From positions 881,501-945,500 of the forward strand of contig NZ_MTPW01000001.1 in the NCBI RefSeq assembly GCF_002954765.1: DNA of 64,000 bases, in the 5' to 3' direction. Within the stretch, counting starts at the first letter, position 1, and each line of letters starts with the position of its first letter. A program made the translations under genes and the position numbers. Below are positions 18,285 through 27,498 of this stretch, one piece after another. The notes beneath the pieces are model-generated. The model saw only the letters and a program-made list of their open reading frames with translations, was not told the origin of the DNA and searched no databases. This DNA comes from Nonlabens arenilitoris (GTDB lineage: Bacteria; Bacteroidota; Bacteroidia; Flavobacteriales; Flavobacteriaceae).

Positions 18285-18316
18285 ATATGCCAAATATTCG
18301 TCTTGGCATATTTGGC
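18285..18316. repeat. Two mutually exclusive hairpins
   Basis: ATATGCCAA (18285-18293) pairs with TTGGCATAT (18303-18311); alternatively GCCAAATAT (18289-18297) pairs with ATATTTGGC (18308-18316). The arms overlap, so only one can form. They start 20 bp after the stop of the BspA-like gene; neither is followed by a T-tract. Confidence 0.6.
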
Positions 18317-18335
18317 GGTATGAAAAAAAGAAAAG

Positions 18336-20639
18336 TTACAACTTCATCAACTTACTCACTGTACTTTGCGTGGCATTTAAGATCTTAATGAAGTATAATC
18401 CAGTTGACAACTCTTCTAGAGATATAATTTGTTCAAGTACTGGGTTTTCTAAATTTTTGCTGATAAGTACTTTTCCTGTGGCATTATAAATTTCATAGGA
18501 GTTGAATGTGGCGTTGCTTGTAACCGTTACTTCACTACCTGCAGGATTAGGATATAGTTGCAATGCAAAAAGGCTTTGATCACTTAAACTAGCCGTAGTT
18601 GATACCGTTGTTGTCTCCAGATTTGTAATTATAGGCGCATTAAAATCAAAGTAAATCTCAGCTTGATTAGAAAAATCATCTCCTAAAACCAGCGTGTTTA
18701 TTGTTTTAATTTTAAACAGCACATAACCTTGACTGGCTGGTGCGGTAAATGGTAAGTTGATATTATCGAATTGAAATTCTATCTTATTACCACTAGATAT
18801 TGTAGTAGTATAATCATGACTTGAGCTTAAAGGAACTAACGTCGAGATATCATACTTTGCCGTATCGATATAATCTACAATACGAACATTAATAGCACTC
18901 GCCGTTCCTTCATTCTCAAAACGGATTCTATAATGCACATACTCACCTACTTCACTAGGTAAAATAGTATCACCTTGTAAGCAAGTCTTATCATTAGGGT
19001 CATAAGAGTTAACAACTTTTTGCCTAGTAATAAAAGTATTATCGTGTGGTGTCTCGTCTGTACCAGAATAATTAATAGCAGATCTGAAAACTAATAAATC
19101 ATCTAATTGTAAAGGAAAATTAGGGTCTGTAGGTGTATTAAGATTAAAGTTAATTAAAATTTCTCTTGTCTCAAATGGCTGAATATTTGAATAATTCCAG
19201 TTTAAAACTCCTGGGCTGGTTGAGGCTACAGCTGGTGATGCGTTCAAAAAGGTCATGTAATCGTTTTCAAACTGTGTATTAATTGTTCCTGACAATACAC
19301 TCGTTCCTTTATTTTTATAAACTAACTTATAATTAGCATCAAATCCAGGTCTGCTATCACTGATTGGAAAAAGCACAATCTCTAAATCATTAAAAACACC
19401 TAAATCAGTTATGCAAAAATCTTGAGTGATTATGCCTGACTGATTGATTGTTACGCTAGAGTTGCTAGGGGAAATATTAAAACGCTGATTATCGATTATA
19501 GGTGTAATATTATAAGTTCCAGGTCGCAAATTTGCACTATACTCTCCATTTATAGCAATCACATCAATTGAAGCTTCAGTATTACTAATATTCAAAGGCA
19601 TATTTAATGCTTTAGGATCGTTGACATCACATCCGCTCATATCTATATCATAAGAAAATAAACCATTCAAGGTTTGAACAGCACAATTCTGAGCTAAAGT
19701 ATCATTAGTTATAGTCCAACCTCTATTAGTCAATACAGCTCTAGAAAAAGCATCACAATATTCTAAATTTGTAATTCCAAGATTTTTATTTTGATACTGT
19801 AAATCTACAAACCGGCTTAATAACGCATCATAATTATAGGTATCAAGATTAGTATTTTGAACAAGGTTAGTTAGATTTACTCCAGAGTTAAATGCCCAAG
19901 AACTTAAATCTTGATTAAACTCTAAAGCACCGAAGAACATCCCACTCATTAAAGTCACATTACTCACATCCCAAGATTTTAATGTCTGATTAAAATCTTC
20001 AGCGCCAGTAAACATTGATGTCAATATTCTTGCGTTAGTTATATCCCATGTATTTAAAGGTTGGTTAAAACTTCTAGCGAGATGAAACATTCCATTAAAC
20101 TCAGTGACATTAGAGACGTTCCAACTTGATAATGGTGAATTAAAAGCGTATGCTCCTTTGAACATATTTTCCATGTCCGTAACGTTTGAAACATCCCAGT
20201 TTGATATGTCCGAATTAAAATTTATGGCATAGGAGAACATTTCAGACATGTTTGTTACATTACTTAAGTCTGGTACATCTGTAGCGTTTATCGATAGATT
20301 TTGACAGTACTTAAATGACTCTTCCATCGTTTGAAACTGAGAATTACCCCATTGAGTAACGGTTATATTATTGTTAAGATAAAATTTTACAGCCTCTAAT
20401 GGACCTGTCACTATAACAGTATACATTCCAGCAGTTGGATAAGTATGTGACACTTGCATATCATAAGGTGATCCATAGGAATTAGTCATCCCATCACCCC
20501 AATCTATGGTAATGTTAGTATTTGAAGTTATTCTGAACCGGTATGAATTTGTTACATCTACGTTAAAGACTAAATCATCAGCCGTTTGAGCACATGCAAT
20601 CAATCCCAAAAACAAAAAAACAATCGTAAAAATTCTCAT
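18336..20639 (-). CDS. BspA-like (DUF285) surface protein with T9SS sorting domain
   Basis: 767 residues. Signal peptide (MRIFTIVFLFLGLIACAQT), then a GDG-containing beta domain (NITIDWGDGM), followed by about five DUF285 repeats of ~33 residues (WDVSNVTDMENMF, WNVSNVTEFNGMF, WDVSNVTLMSGMF) at about 110-260. Next are a Cys-pair domain, a DUF11/DUF7619-like domain with DPNDKTCLQGDTILPSEVGE, and a C-terminal type A T9SS sorting domain (LYPNPAGSEVTVTS ... GLYFIKI). It should be exported by the type IX system and displayed on the cell surface, perhaps as an adhesin; ligand unknown. Confidence 0.9.
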   Translation of the reverse strand: MRIFTIVFLFLGLIACAQTADDLVFNVDVTNSYRFRITSNTNITIDWGDGMTNSYGSPYDMQVSHTYPTAGMYTVIVTGPLEAVKFYLNNNITVTQWGNSQFQTMEESFKYCQNLSINATDVPDLSNVTNMSEMFSYAINFNSDISNWDVSNVTDMENMFKGAYAFNSPLSSWNVSNVTEFNGMFHLARSFNQPLNTWDITNARILTSMFTGAEDFNQTLKSWDVSNVTLMSGMFFGALEFNQDLSSWAFNSGVNLTNLVQNTNLDTYNYDALLSRFVDLQYQNKNLGITNLEYCDAFSRAVLTNRGWTITNDTLAQNCAVQTLNGLFSYDIDMSGCDVNDPKALNMPLNISNTEASIDVIAINGEYSANLRPGTYNITPIIDNQRFNISPSNSSVTINQSGIITQDFCITDLGVFNDLEIVLFPISDSRPGFDANYKLVYKNKGTSVLSGTINTQFENDYMTFLNASPAVASTSPGVLNWNYSNIQPFETREILINFNLNTPTDPNFPLQLDDLLVFRSAINYSGTDETPHDNTFITRQKVVNSYDPNDKTCLQGDTILPSEVGEYVHYRIRFENEGTASAINVRIVDYIDTAKYDISTLVPLSSSHDYTTTISSGNKIEFQFDNINLPFTAPASQGYVLFKIKTINTLVLGDDFSNQAEIYFDFNAPIITNLETTTVSTTASLSDQSLFALQLYPNPAGSEVTVTSNATFNSYEIYNATGKVLISKNLENPVLEQIISLEELSTGLYFIKILNATQSTVSKLMKL

Positions 20640-20737
20640 ATAACTATTATAGTATTAATAACAGCCCACAAAATACGATTATTAGTTAATTGTAAGGAAA
20701 ATCTTTAAAAGAAGAATGTAAAAATTTATTAAAGGAC

Positions 20738-20769
20738 TATTAGTCGATACCGCTTTACAGCAGTATGAC
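20738..20769. repeat. REP-like hairpin, copy 2
   Basis: ATACCGCT pairs with AGCAGTAT around TTAC; 26/32 identical to 18156-18187 and in the same orientation. It begins 4 bp after the stop of the DUF5686 gene, so it may act as a 3' end structure. Confidence 0.55.
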
Positions 20770-20772
20770 ATA

Positions 20773-23298
20773 CTAAAAACTAAACCCAAAACTACCCGTT
20801 ATCGCCATAGATCGAGCGTCTGGAAGATAGTTGTATCCACCTCTAAAGCTTACGTCCAGACGGAACACTTTAAAGATATTACCTATACCAGCACTGTATT
20901 CCCAGTAAATATCTTCGGGAGCAAGGTAAGTTAAACCGCTAGCATTTAAAGCTATATTTTCATCACTAATCTTTCCATAAACAGCGCGCACTCCTACAAG
21001 CTCTCTAAGATTCAAATCGCGTAAATAAGGAACACGAGAAAATAATCTACCATTGAAATTATGATTTAAGTGAAGTGTCACATATTCATCAGTCACAAAT
21101 TCATAAAAATTCATGGTATTAAATGCTCCTGTAATATTGAAGTAAGTCTGGTTACCAGGAACTACATTTAATAATGCTAAGGGCACTTCACCAAACGTCT
21201 TACCAGCCTCTACGCGAGCTGTTAATCTACCAAAAGCACCTATCTGTAATGGATGACTATAATAGAATTGTACTTTATCAAAGTTAAAATCACTTTCTAA
21301 TAACCCTTCAAATCCACGAGTATAACTAGCAAAAAGAATAGGATACTCACCACTATTGATGATCGTCCTATCTACTCCATAGTTAGAGGTTTTACGACCT
21401 GGTGTATAAGTCATTGTCAGACTAGCATCTGCTTGTCTAGTTTCTGTCTCAATACCGCCTGGCGCATCTGCATCAAAATAATCTAGACTAAAAACACCAG
21501 GATTACCACTCTTAATTGTACGATAACTGGTGCCTAATCTAAACTCTAGATTATATTTAGGTTCAAAACTTAAAGCAAGTGTAGATAAATTAATGCTGGA
21601 TAAACTGGAGTTATTTCCAGAGGTTATCAAGGCACTTGATGCAAGACTACGTCCTAACACATCATTTGTATTTGTCAAGCTAGCGCCCAATTGTTCTATA
21701 TCCCGACGGTTTCCTCCAGAAATGGTTAATCTGCTTTTTTTATCCATCAACCATTTTCCAGCAATACCATATTTGAACTGGTTATCTCTAAAACCATATG
21801 CACCATATCCTTCTAATCTCCACATATCATTTGCCGAAAAATAAGTTCTTCCACCACCACGCAATCTTAAGCCTTCTACATCATTAAAACCAAAAACACT
21901 GAAAACAGGTCCTATATCAAAATTGTCAATTTCATAGTATCCAGATGCAAGAATGGTCCCAATATTATATAAACGCTTGAACTTCTTATTGGTCTTTAGA
22001 GTGTCTAGCATGGTGTAGATTTGTTTCTCATCTTTATTGAGTTTTTCTAATCTATTTTCATCCCAGTAAGCCTCATCACGATTATAGATTTCTGGATCAT
22101 AATCGTTAACTCTACGCTTGTAAAAGTCCTTGTCTTTGGCAATATCAAATTGATAATTATTGAACAAGGTCGTTCTCTTACCATACATACCTTTAGACTC
22201 TTCTTTTTTATTAAGTGCAAAATCACTCATAAAATAATCTCGAGTAATTAAGAAAAGACTATCATTTAAAACATCAAACTCTTGCTCAATATAAATTTCT
22301 TTCACCCAGTTAACATTGGCACTTTTTGTTGCTTGCAGGTTGATCTCCTTAATCGCATAAGAATCTGCCGCTACCCAAAAGTCTCCTTTAAATGTTAACT
22401 CACCTTTCCTACGTGGATAATAAATAATATTATATGCTTCAACTCCATCAATAATAGCCGTATCTCTTAAAATATAATTATATGTATCTATACCACTTTT
22501 ACCTACTGGACTGGTAAAACTCTTATCAAAAAATTTAAGATATCTCTCATACACATCAATATCTGCATAAAGATCTTTTACAAAAGCTATAATCGTTTGA
22601 TTGTTTGAAAATCCAGAGTTCTTGTTTGCCTTTACATTTTCTTTTTCTTTATTCATCTCATTATCACCATATACGGTAGATAAAGATTCATTAATAAAAA
22701 TAGGTAGGTAAGTTTTACCTGTGACGTTGCTAGTATCTGCATAGTCAAAAATGAACTCCATCCCACGGAAAAGCTTTGAATTAACCATTTGACTGTCTAT
22801 GGTATTCATATCAAACTCTAACTTTTCATACTTATCAAATTGATACTGCTTGAATTGAGAAAGGCCATTCTTACGACGGTTTTCCCATACTTTACGCAAG
22901 ATATCCAATGCTGGATTATTTTTTTTAGAAGTTTTACCTGTATAGATAACTACTGCATCTAGAGCTGCCGCTTCAGTCTTGAGCGTTAAATTAAGCTCTA
23001 GGTTCACCTTTGATTCAAGTGTATAGGTAAGTGTCTCATAACCTATAAAGGAGATTTGAATCGTCTCATAATTAGAGTTAGACTGCAAATAAAAACGACC
23101 ATTATCATTAGTAATAGTCCCTTCACTTGATCCAGGAAAAAAAACATTGGCAAATGGCACACCATCACCAAATTCATCATAGACCACACCACCAACTTTG
23201 GTTTGTGCGGTTATCGTAGTAGTCACAAGAAACATGATGATCACCATCAGTTGTGATGAACTCGCTTTCGCGAAAGCGTATTTAAAAAAATCAATCAT
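20773..23298 (-). CDS. DUF5686 protein with carboxypeptidase-like N-domain
   Basis: 841 residues. N-terminal signal sequence, a carboxypeptidase-regulatory-like domain (about 34-115, KVGGVVYDEFGDGVPFANV), then the DUF5686 region that ends in an outer-membrane barrel (final strand SMAITGSFGFSF). The family is a TonB-receptor-like outer-membrane group of unknown substrate. The ATG at 23298 is retained because a TAnnTTTG element lies 20 bp upstream; an ATG at 23247 would also leave a signal peptide. The segment in dispute contains AFAKA encoded by a perfect dispersed palindrome. Confidence 0.85.
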   Translation of the reverse strand: MIDFFKYAFAKASSSQLMVIIMFLVTTTITAQTKVGGVVYDEFGDGVPFANVFFPGSSEGTITNDNGRFYLQSNSNYETIQISFIGYETLTYTLESKVNLELNLTLKTEAAALDAVVIYTGKTSKKNNPALDILRKVWENRRKNGLSQFKQYQFDKYEKLEFDMNTIDSQMVNSKLFRGMEFIFDYADTSNVTGKTYLPIFINESLSTVYGDNEMNKEKENVKANKNSGFSNNQTIIAFVKDLYADIDVYERYLKFFDKSFTSPVGKSGIDTYNYILRDTAIIDGVEAYNIIYYPRRKGELTFKGDFWVAADSYAIKEINLQATKSANVNWVKEIYIEQEFDVLNDSLFLITRDYFMSDFALNKKEESKGMYGKRTTLFNNYQFDIAKDKDFYKRRVNDYDPEIYNRDEAYWDENRLEKLNKDEKQIYTMLDTLKTNKKFKRLYNIGTILASGYYEIDNFDIGPVFSVFGFNDVEGLRLRGGGRTYFSANDMWRLEGYGAYGFRDNQFKYGIAGKWLMDKKSRLTISGGNRRDIEQLGASLTNTNDVLGRSLASSALITSGNNSSLSSINLSTLALSFEPKYNLEFRLGTSYRTIKSGNPGVFSLDYFDADAPGGIETETRQADASLTMTYTPGRKTSNYGVDRTIINSGEYPILFASYTRGFEGLLESDFNFDKVQFYYSHPLQIGAFGRLTARVEAGKTFGEVPLALLNVVPGNQTYFNITGAFNTMNFYEFVTDEYVTLHLNHNFNGRLFSRVPYLRDLNLRELVGVRAVYGKISDENIALNASGLTYLAPEDIYWEYSAGIGNIFKVFRLDVSFRGGYNYLPDARSMAITGSFGFSF
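23263..23278. repeat. Dispersed palindrome copy, perfect, at DUF5686 N-terminus
   Basis: CGCTTTCGCGAAAGCG, residues AFAKA (8-12) just before the hydrophobic signal core; either coding or in the 5' leader. Confidence 0.9.
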
Positions 23299-23317
23299 AT
23301 TATAAGAAAGTAAAAAT

Positions 23318-23325
23318 CAAAAGTA
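23318..23325 (-). promoter_or_regulatory. Flavobacterial -7 element for DUF5686 gene
   Basis: CAAAAGTA on the plus strand, TACTTTTG on the minus strand, matching TAnnTTTG, 20 bp upstream of the ATG at 23298. No TTG at the ideal distance. Confidence 0.45.
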
Positions 23326-23412
23326 GGTTTCTTGTAATTAAACAGAGGTACAAATTTTAAAAATAGTTGTTAACCTTTTATCTCAACCAGTCATTAAATC
23401 ATAAACTCTCAT

Positions 23413-24276
23413 ATGGAACGTCAATATTTTTACTACATTATATTCTTTTTACTATTTCATCACTCTGATGCTCAAGTTGGTATTAATACTTCTAATCCTG
23501 CTGCAGCGTTGCACATTAATAACATTTCAGATAACGAGAAAAACGGAATTATTTTACCTCAACTAGACGAATTTCCCGTTACTATGACCTCAGATCAAGA
23601 TAGTATGATCATTTATATTACTGGAAATGGTAGCGTAAATAAAGGTTACTGGTTTTACGAACATGGAAGCGGTTGGAGAAAATTAATCGATAGTACCAGT
23701 GCTGAAAGTTTGCAAATGTATCGCAATCCTAAGTTTCCTGATGGGATGAAAGGAATACAGCCTATCACTTATGACTTAAAAACAGGAGGATATTCTGTTC
23801 CGCTAGGCAAGAATCTTTACATAACTTCACTCTTTAACTCAAGAAATATCGGCAATATGATTGTTCTAGATTATACAACATCCTTAAGTTTTACCCTAAT
23901 TTCTAATACTGAGGCTAGTTATACTTTTCCAACATTTAACAACCCCATTCTCGTAGGGCAAAATGATCTTTTGAGTGGTACTTTTGTATTTAATGGTTTA
24001 TTAGTTGATGCCACGGTAGAGCCTATTTATACCTTTTCTTCTTATACAGTACCAGCAAACAAAATTTTTATTTATTTAACTAGTAATAACAACAGCTCTC
24101 CACTTCCCATTGCCGAAATAAGGATAGGTACCACCGCGGTAACTCAATCAGGAACAAATAACAGCCGTAGTGGAAATGTAGAGGCACTTGCTATGCCTTT
24201 GTTTATAGACGCCGGAGAGACTATAAACAATATGCAATCTGGAAGTACCATGAATGGCTATTTAATAGACAAATAA
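23413..24276 (+). CDS. Secreted protein with VGINTSNP motif, unknown function
   Basis: 287 residues. Signal peptide followed by AQVGINTSNPAAALHI, a motif seen at the mature N-terminus of many flavobacterial secreted or fibre-like proteins, then GIILPQLDEFP and GYWFYEHGSGWRKLIDS. The rest (about 110-287) is beta-rich, Ser/Thr/Asn-rich and low in charge, with no known domain and no T9SS tail. It stands alone between divergent DUF5686 and convergent pdhB and has its own terminator. Surface or extracellular location is inferred. Confidence 0.7.
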   Translation: MERQYFYYIIFFLLFHHSDAQVGINTSNPAAALHINNISDNEKNGIILPQLDEFPVTMTSDQDSMIIYITGNGSVNKGYWFYEHGSGWRKLIDSTSAESLQMYRNPKFPDGMKGIQPITYDLKTGGYSVPLGKNLYITSLFNSRNIGNMIVLDYTTSLSFTLISNTEASYTFPTFNNPILVGQNDLLSGTFVFNGLLVDATVEPIYTFSSYTVPANKIFIYLTSNNNSSPLPIAEIRIGTTAVTQSGTNNSRSGNVEALAMPLFIDAGETINNMQSGSTMNGYLIDK

Positions 24277-24277
24277 A

Positions 24278-24302
24278 AAACCCAGCTTTTTGAGCTGGGT
24301 TT
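24278..24302. terminator. Bidirectional terminator
   Basis: AAACCCAGCT and AGCTGGGTTT around a 5-base loop, between the convergent secreted-protein gene and pdhB. Confidence 0.85.
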
Positions 24303-24323
24303 AAATCTTCTTAATAAAAAGAA

Positions 24324-25303
24324 TTACTTTTTATACATCACTTTCTTAACACCTTCAACCACGTGAGTGTGATTAGGCAACCACTCTGCAAATAATACCG
24401 GAGAGTACGGTGCTGGTGTATCTTGTGTGTTAATCTTATAGATAGGTGCATCTAGATAATCAAATGCTTCTGCCTGGACCATGTGAGAAATCTCAGTCGA
24501 TACATTACCAAATGGCCATGCTTCTTCAAGAATGATTAATCTATTTGTTTTTTAACAGATTTTAAAATAGCCTCTTTATCATAAGGACGTACTGTTCTTA
24601 AGTCGATAATCTCACAAGAAATACCTTCTTTTTCAAGATCGTCTGCTGCTTTATAAGCCTCTTTTATAATTTTACCAAAAGAAACGATTGTTACATCAGT
24701 TCCTTCTCTTTTTATCTCTGCAACACCTATAGGCAATACATATTCACCTTCTGGCACTTCACCTTTATCGCCATACATTTGCTCAGACTCCATAAAAATA
24801 ACTGGATCATCATCACGTATCGCTGCTTTTAAAAGGCCTTTTGCGTCATAAGGATTTGAAGGTACGATTACTTTAAGACCTGGTGTGTTTGCAAACCAGT
24901 TTTCAAAAGCCTGTGAATGTGTTGCCGCTAGTTGTCCAGCACTTGCTGTAGGACCACGGAATACGATAGGACATGGAAATTGTCCACCACTCATCTGGCG
25001 TATTTTTGCAGCATTATTAATAATCTGATCAATTCCTACTAGTGAGAAGTTAAAGGTCATATACTCTACAATAGGTCTATTACCGGTCATAGTACTACCT
25101 ATGGCCACTCCTGCAAAACCTAATTCTGCAATAGGTGTATCTATCACACGCTTTGCACCAAACTCGTCTAGCATTCCTTTTGAAGCTTTGTAGGCTCCAT
25201 TATATTCTGCAACCTCTTCACCCATTAAATAAACGGACTCATCTCGGCGCATTTCTTCACTCATTGCTTCGGCTATCGCCTCGCGGAATTGAATAGTCTT
25301 CAT
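24324..25303 (-). pseudogene. pdhB: Pyruvate dehydrogenase E1 beta subunit, split by a -1 frameshift
   Basis: The first 255 codons (25303 to about 24545) give E1-beta: thiamine-diphosphate region, GEEVAEYNGAYKASKGMLDE, AELGFAGVAIGS, YMTFNFSLVGIDQIINNAAK and VFRGPTASAGQLAATHSQ. The frame then runs from SVKKQID into a stop at 24536. One extra A in the A6 run (T6 at 24548-24553) restores TNRLIILEEAWPFGNVSTE and another ~65 codons to the TAA at 24324, ending EGVKKVMYKK, which is the normal C-terminus of a ~326-residue protein. The downstream frame is fully intact, so this is a sequence error, a very recent mutation or recoding, not old decay. The E1-alpha/E2 genes are not in the window. Confidence 0.88.
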
Positions 25304-25600
25304 AAATACTACTGTTTATAACAAAAGAGCAACAAAAATAACTTACCCAACCTTAGCACACCACATTTTTAAGATAAAAAATGTCCCTTTTAGGCTATAA
25401 AAATGTGCACAAGTACAGTGAAAACGTTTTCGTAACAGTGTTATAGTTGGGTTAAAAATACAAGTGTAACGTTATTAAAACTGGTTCAATTGCTGATTTA
25501 GAGCATTAAAGACGTTAAATTTATTATGCACGCATAGTTTTTTTGCTGTTTTTTACGTACTTTCGCAAACGTTTGAAAACTCATAATAAAACCGTGAAAT
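25304..25600. other. 297-bp divergent intergenic region
   Basis: Between pdhB and etfB. No gene. Contains a perfect 12-bp palindrome GAAAACGTTTTC at 25420-25431 flanked by ACAGTG on both sides, and an imperfect TAnnTTTG-like element (TACTTTCG, 25558-25565) before etfB. A LacI-type operator is one possible reading of the palindrome. Confidence 0.45.
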
Positions 25601-26347
25601 ATGAAGATTTTAGTTTGTATCAGCCACGTGCCAGATACCACTTCAAAGATTAATTTTACTGATAACAATACTCAGTTTGACACAAATGGTGTACAATATG
25701 TTATTAACCCAAATGACGAATTTGGTCTAACGAGAGCCATGTGGTTTAAAGAAAAGCAAGGTGCTAGTGTTGAAGTTGTCACTGTAGGTGGTGCAGATGT
25801 TGAACCTACACTTAGAAAAGCTCTTGCCATAGGTGCAGACAGTGCAACACGTGTAGATGCGCCAGCATTAGATGGCTATGCAGTGGCACAAGAACTTGCA
25901 GCAGTTGTTAAAAATGGTGGTTATGACTTAGTTATTGCAGGTCGTGAATCTATAGACTACAACGGTGGTATGGTTCCAGGTATGGTAGCTGCAATGACTG
26001 GATCTAGCTTTGTTAATACATGTATCTCTTTAGAGATAGATGGTAATACCGCTACTGCGATTAGAGAAATAGATGGTGGTAAAGAAACCGTAAGTACTAC
26101 TCTACCTCTTATCATAGGTGGCCAGAAAGGTCTTGTAGAAGAAAGCGACTTAAGAATTCCTAACATGCGTGGAATTATGATGGCTCGTAAAAAACCATTA
26201 AACGTTGTACCTTCTGTAGCAACAGCTACAGAAACAAAGACAGTTTCTTTTGAGAAGCCTGCTCCTAAAGGAGATGTGAAATTAGTAGCAGCAGACAATC
26301 TAGATCAACTTATTGACTTGTTACACAACGAGGCAAAGGCTATTTAA
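25601..26347 (+). CDS. etfB: Electron transfer flavoprotein beta subunit
   Basis: 248 residues, full length. N-terminus MKILVCISHVPDT, INPNDEFGLTRA, a nucleotide-binding core with DLVIAGRESIDYNGGMVPG, and GIMMARKKPL near the C-terminus. With EtfA it forms the FAD/AMP-containing dimer that takes electrons from acyl-CoA dehydrogenases (one is encoded at 58.8 kb) and passes them to the quinone pool. The 91-bp gap to etfA is longer than usual for this pair and is occupied by a perfect dispersed palindrome. Confidence 0.95.
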   Translation: MKILVCISHVPDTTSKINFTDNNTQFDTNGVQYVINPNDEFGLTRAMWFKEKQGASVEVVTVGGADVEPTLRKALAIGADSATRVDAPALDGYAVAQELAAVVKNGGYDLVIAGRESIDYNGGMVPGMVAAMTGSSFVNTCISLEIDGNTATAIREIDGGKETVSTTLPLIIGGQKGLVEESDLRIPNMRGIMMARKKPLNVVPSVATATETKTVSFEKPAPKGDVKLVAADNLDQLIDLLHNEAKAI

Positions 26348-26364
26348 GTAAGCTATTTTAATTA

Positions 26365-26380
26365 CGCTTTCGCGAAAGCG
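26365..26380. repeat. Dispersed palindrome copy, perfect, between etfB and etfA
   Basis: CGCTTTCGCGAAAGCG with ATTA on the left and AAAT on the right; 17 bp after the etfB stop. Confidence 0.92.
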
Positions 26381-26438
26381 AAATAACACTATCATTAACA
26401 AGTAAAGAGCTTAATGCTCTACTCAAAATATAATAACT

Positions 26439-27407
26439 ATGTCAGTATTAGTATATACAGAATCAGAAGGCGGCTCTTTTAAGAAAGCTGCTTATGAAGT
26501 TGCGAGCTATGGAAAAGGCATCGCAGACCAGTTAGGTACATCAGTTACAGCAATATCGTTTAATGCAAATGGTGCTGGTGATTTGGGAACTTATGGAGTT
26601 TCTAAACAACTTAACGTATCAGACTCAAAATTAGAAAAATTTAATGCAGCTGCATATGCAGACACGATTGCACAAGCGGCAAAAGCTGAAGGTGCAACGA
26701 CCGTAATCATAAGTTCAAGTGCAAACTCTAAATATTTAGGAGCTTTATTAAGCGTGCACCTAGAAGCAGGATATGCGACTAATGTCATGGAATTACCATC
26801 ATCAACTAGTCCATTTACTGTTAAAAGATCTGTTTTTACAAACAAAGCTTTTGCAATGACTGAAATTTCTACAGCAAATAAATTAGTAGGTCTTGCAAAT
26901 AATTCTTACGGCTTAAAAGAAAACACTACTGATTGTAGTACTGAAGCTTTTACTCCAACATTAAGTGACAACGACTTTAAAGTACAAGTTCAATCTGTAG
27001 ATAAAGCAACGGATAAAGTAAGTATTGCAGATGCAGATGTTGTAGTTAGTGCAGGACGCGGCCTTAAAGGACCAGAAAACTGGGGAATGATAGAGGAACT
27101 AGCAGAAGTTTTAGGAGCAGCTACAGCATGTTCTAAGCCTGTTAGTGATATGGGATGGAGACCACATGGAGAACATGTAGGTCAAACTGGTAAGCCGGTA
27201 GCGACTAATCTATATATCGCTATAGGTATTTCAGGAGCTATTCAACACCTAGCTGGTGTAAGTTCTTCAAAAGTAAAAGTAGTTATCAACACTGACCCAG
27301 AAGCACCATTTTTCAAGGCTGCAGACTATGGTGTAGTAGGTGACGCATTTGAAGTAGTACCTGCTTTAATAGAAAAACTTAAAGCATTCAAGGCAGCAAA
27401 TGCTTAA
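26439..27407 (+). CDS. etfA: Electron transfer flavoprotein alpha subunit
   Basis: 322 residues. The C-terminal FAD domain is clear: VVSAGRGLKGPENWGMIEEL, then SKPVSDMGWRPHGEHVGQTG and the signature LYIAIGISGAIQHLAG, followed by INTDPEAPFFKAADYGVVGD. The N-terminal half is the ETF nucleotide-binding-like domain. Partner of EtfB immediately upstream; together they serve fatty acid or amino acid beta-oxidation dehydrogenases. A strong terminator follows the stop. Confidence 0.95.
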   Translation: MSVLVYTESEGGSFKKAAYEVASYGKGIADQLGTSVTAISFNANGAGDLGTYGVSKQLNVSDSKLEKFNAAAYADTIAQAAKAEGATTVIISSSANSKYLGALLSVHLEAGYATNVMELPSSTSPFTVKRSVFTNKAFAMTEISTANKLVGLANNSYGLKENTTDCSTEAFTPTLSDNDFKVQVQSVDKATDKVSIADADVVVSAGRGLKGPENWGMIEELAEVLGAATACSKPVSDMGWRPHGEHVGQTGKPVATNLYIAIGISGAIQHLAGVSSSKVKVVINTDPEAPFFKAADYGVVGDAFEVVPALIEKLKAFKAANA

Positions 27408-27432
27408 TTCTTAATAATTTGTTAGCTTTAAG

Positions 27433-27486
27433 GCTGTGCATTATGAGAAAAACACTCATTTTTGCACAGCTTTTTTCATTTATAAA
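27433..27486 (+). terminator. Terminator after etfA
   Basis: GCTGTGCA (27433-27440) and TGCACAGC (27473-27480) form the stem, with an inner ATGAG/CTCAT pair, followed by TTTTTT. It contains the GTG at 27436, which rules that codon out as the next gene's start. Confidence 0.85.
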
Positions 27487-27498
27487 GAGTGTAACTCT

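Larger units (their letters stand above)
18024..18335. other. 312-bp structured intergenic region
   Basis: No credible gene. It holds, left to right: the hppA leader, a dispersed palindrome (18118), a REP-like hairpin (18156-18187), an imperfect hairpin with CCAAC/GTTGG arms (about 18215-18244), and two overlapping, mutually exclusive 9-bp hairpins (18285-18316). Confidence 0.7.
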
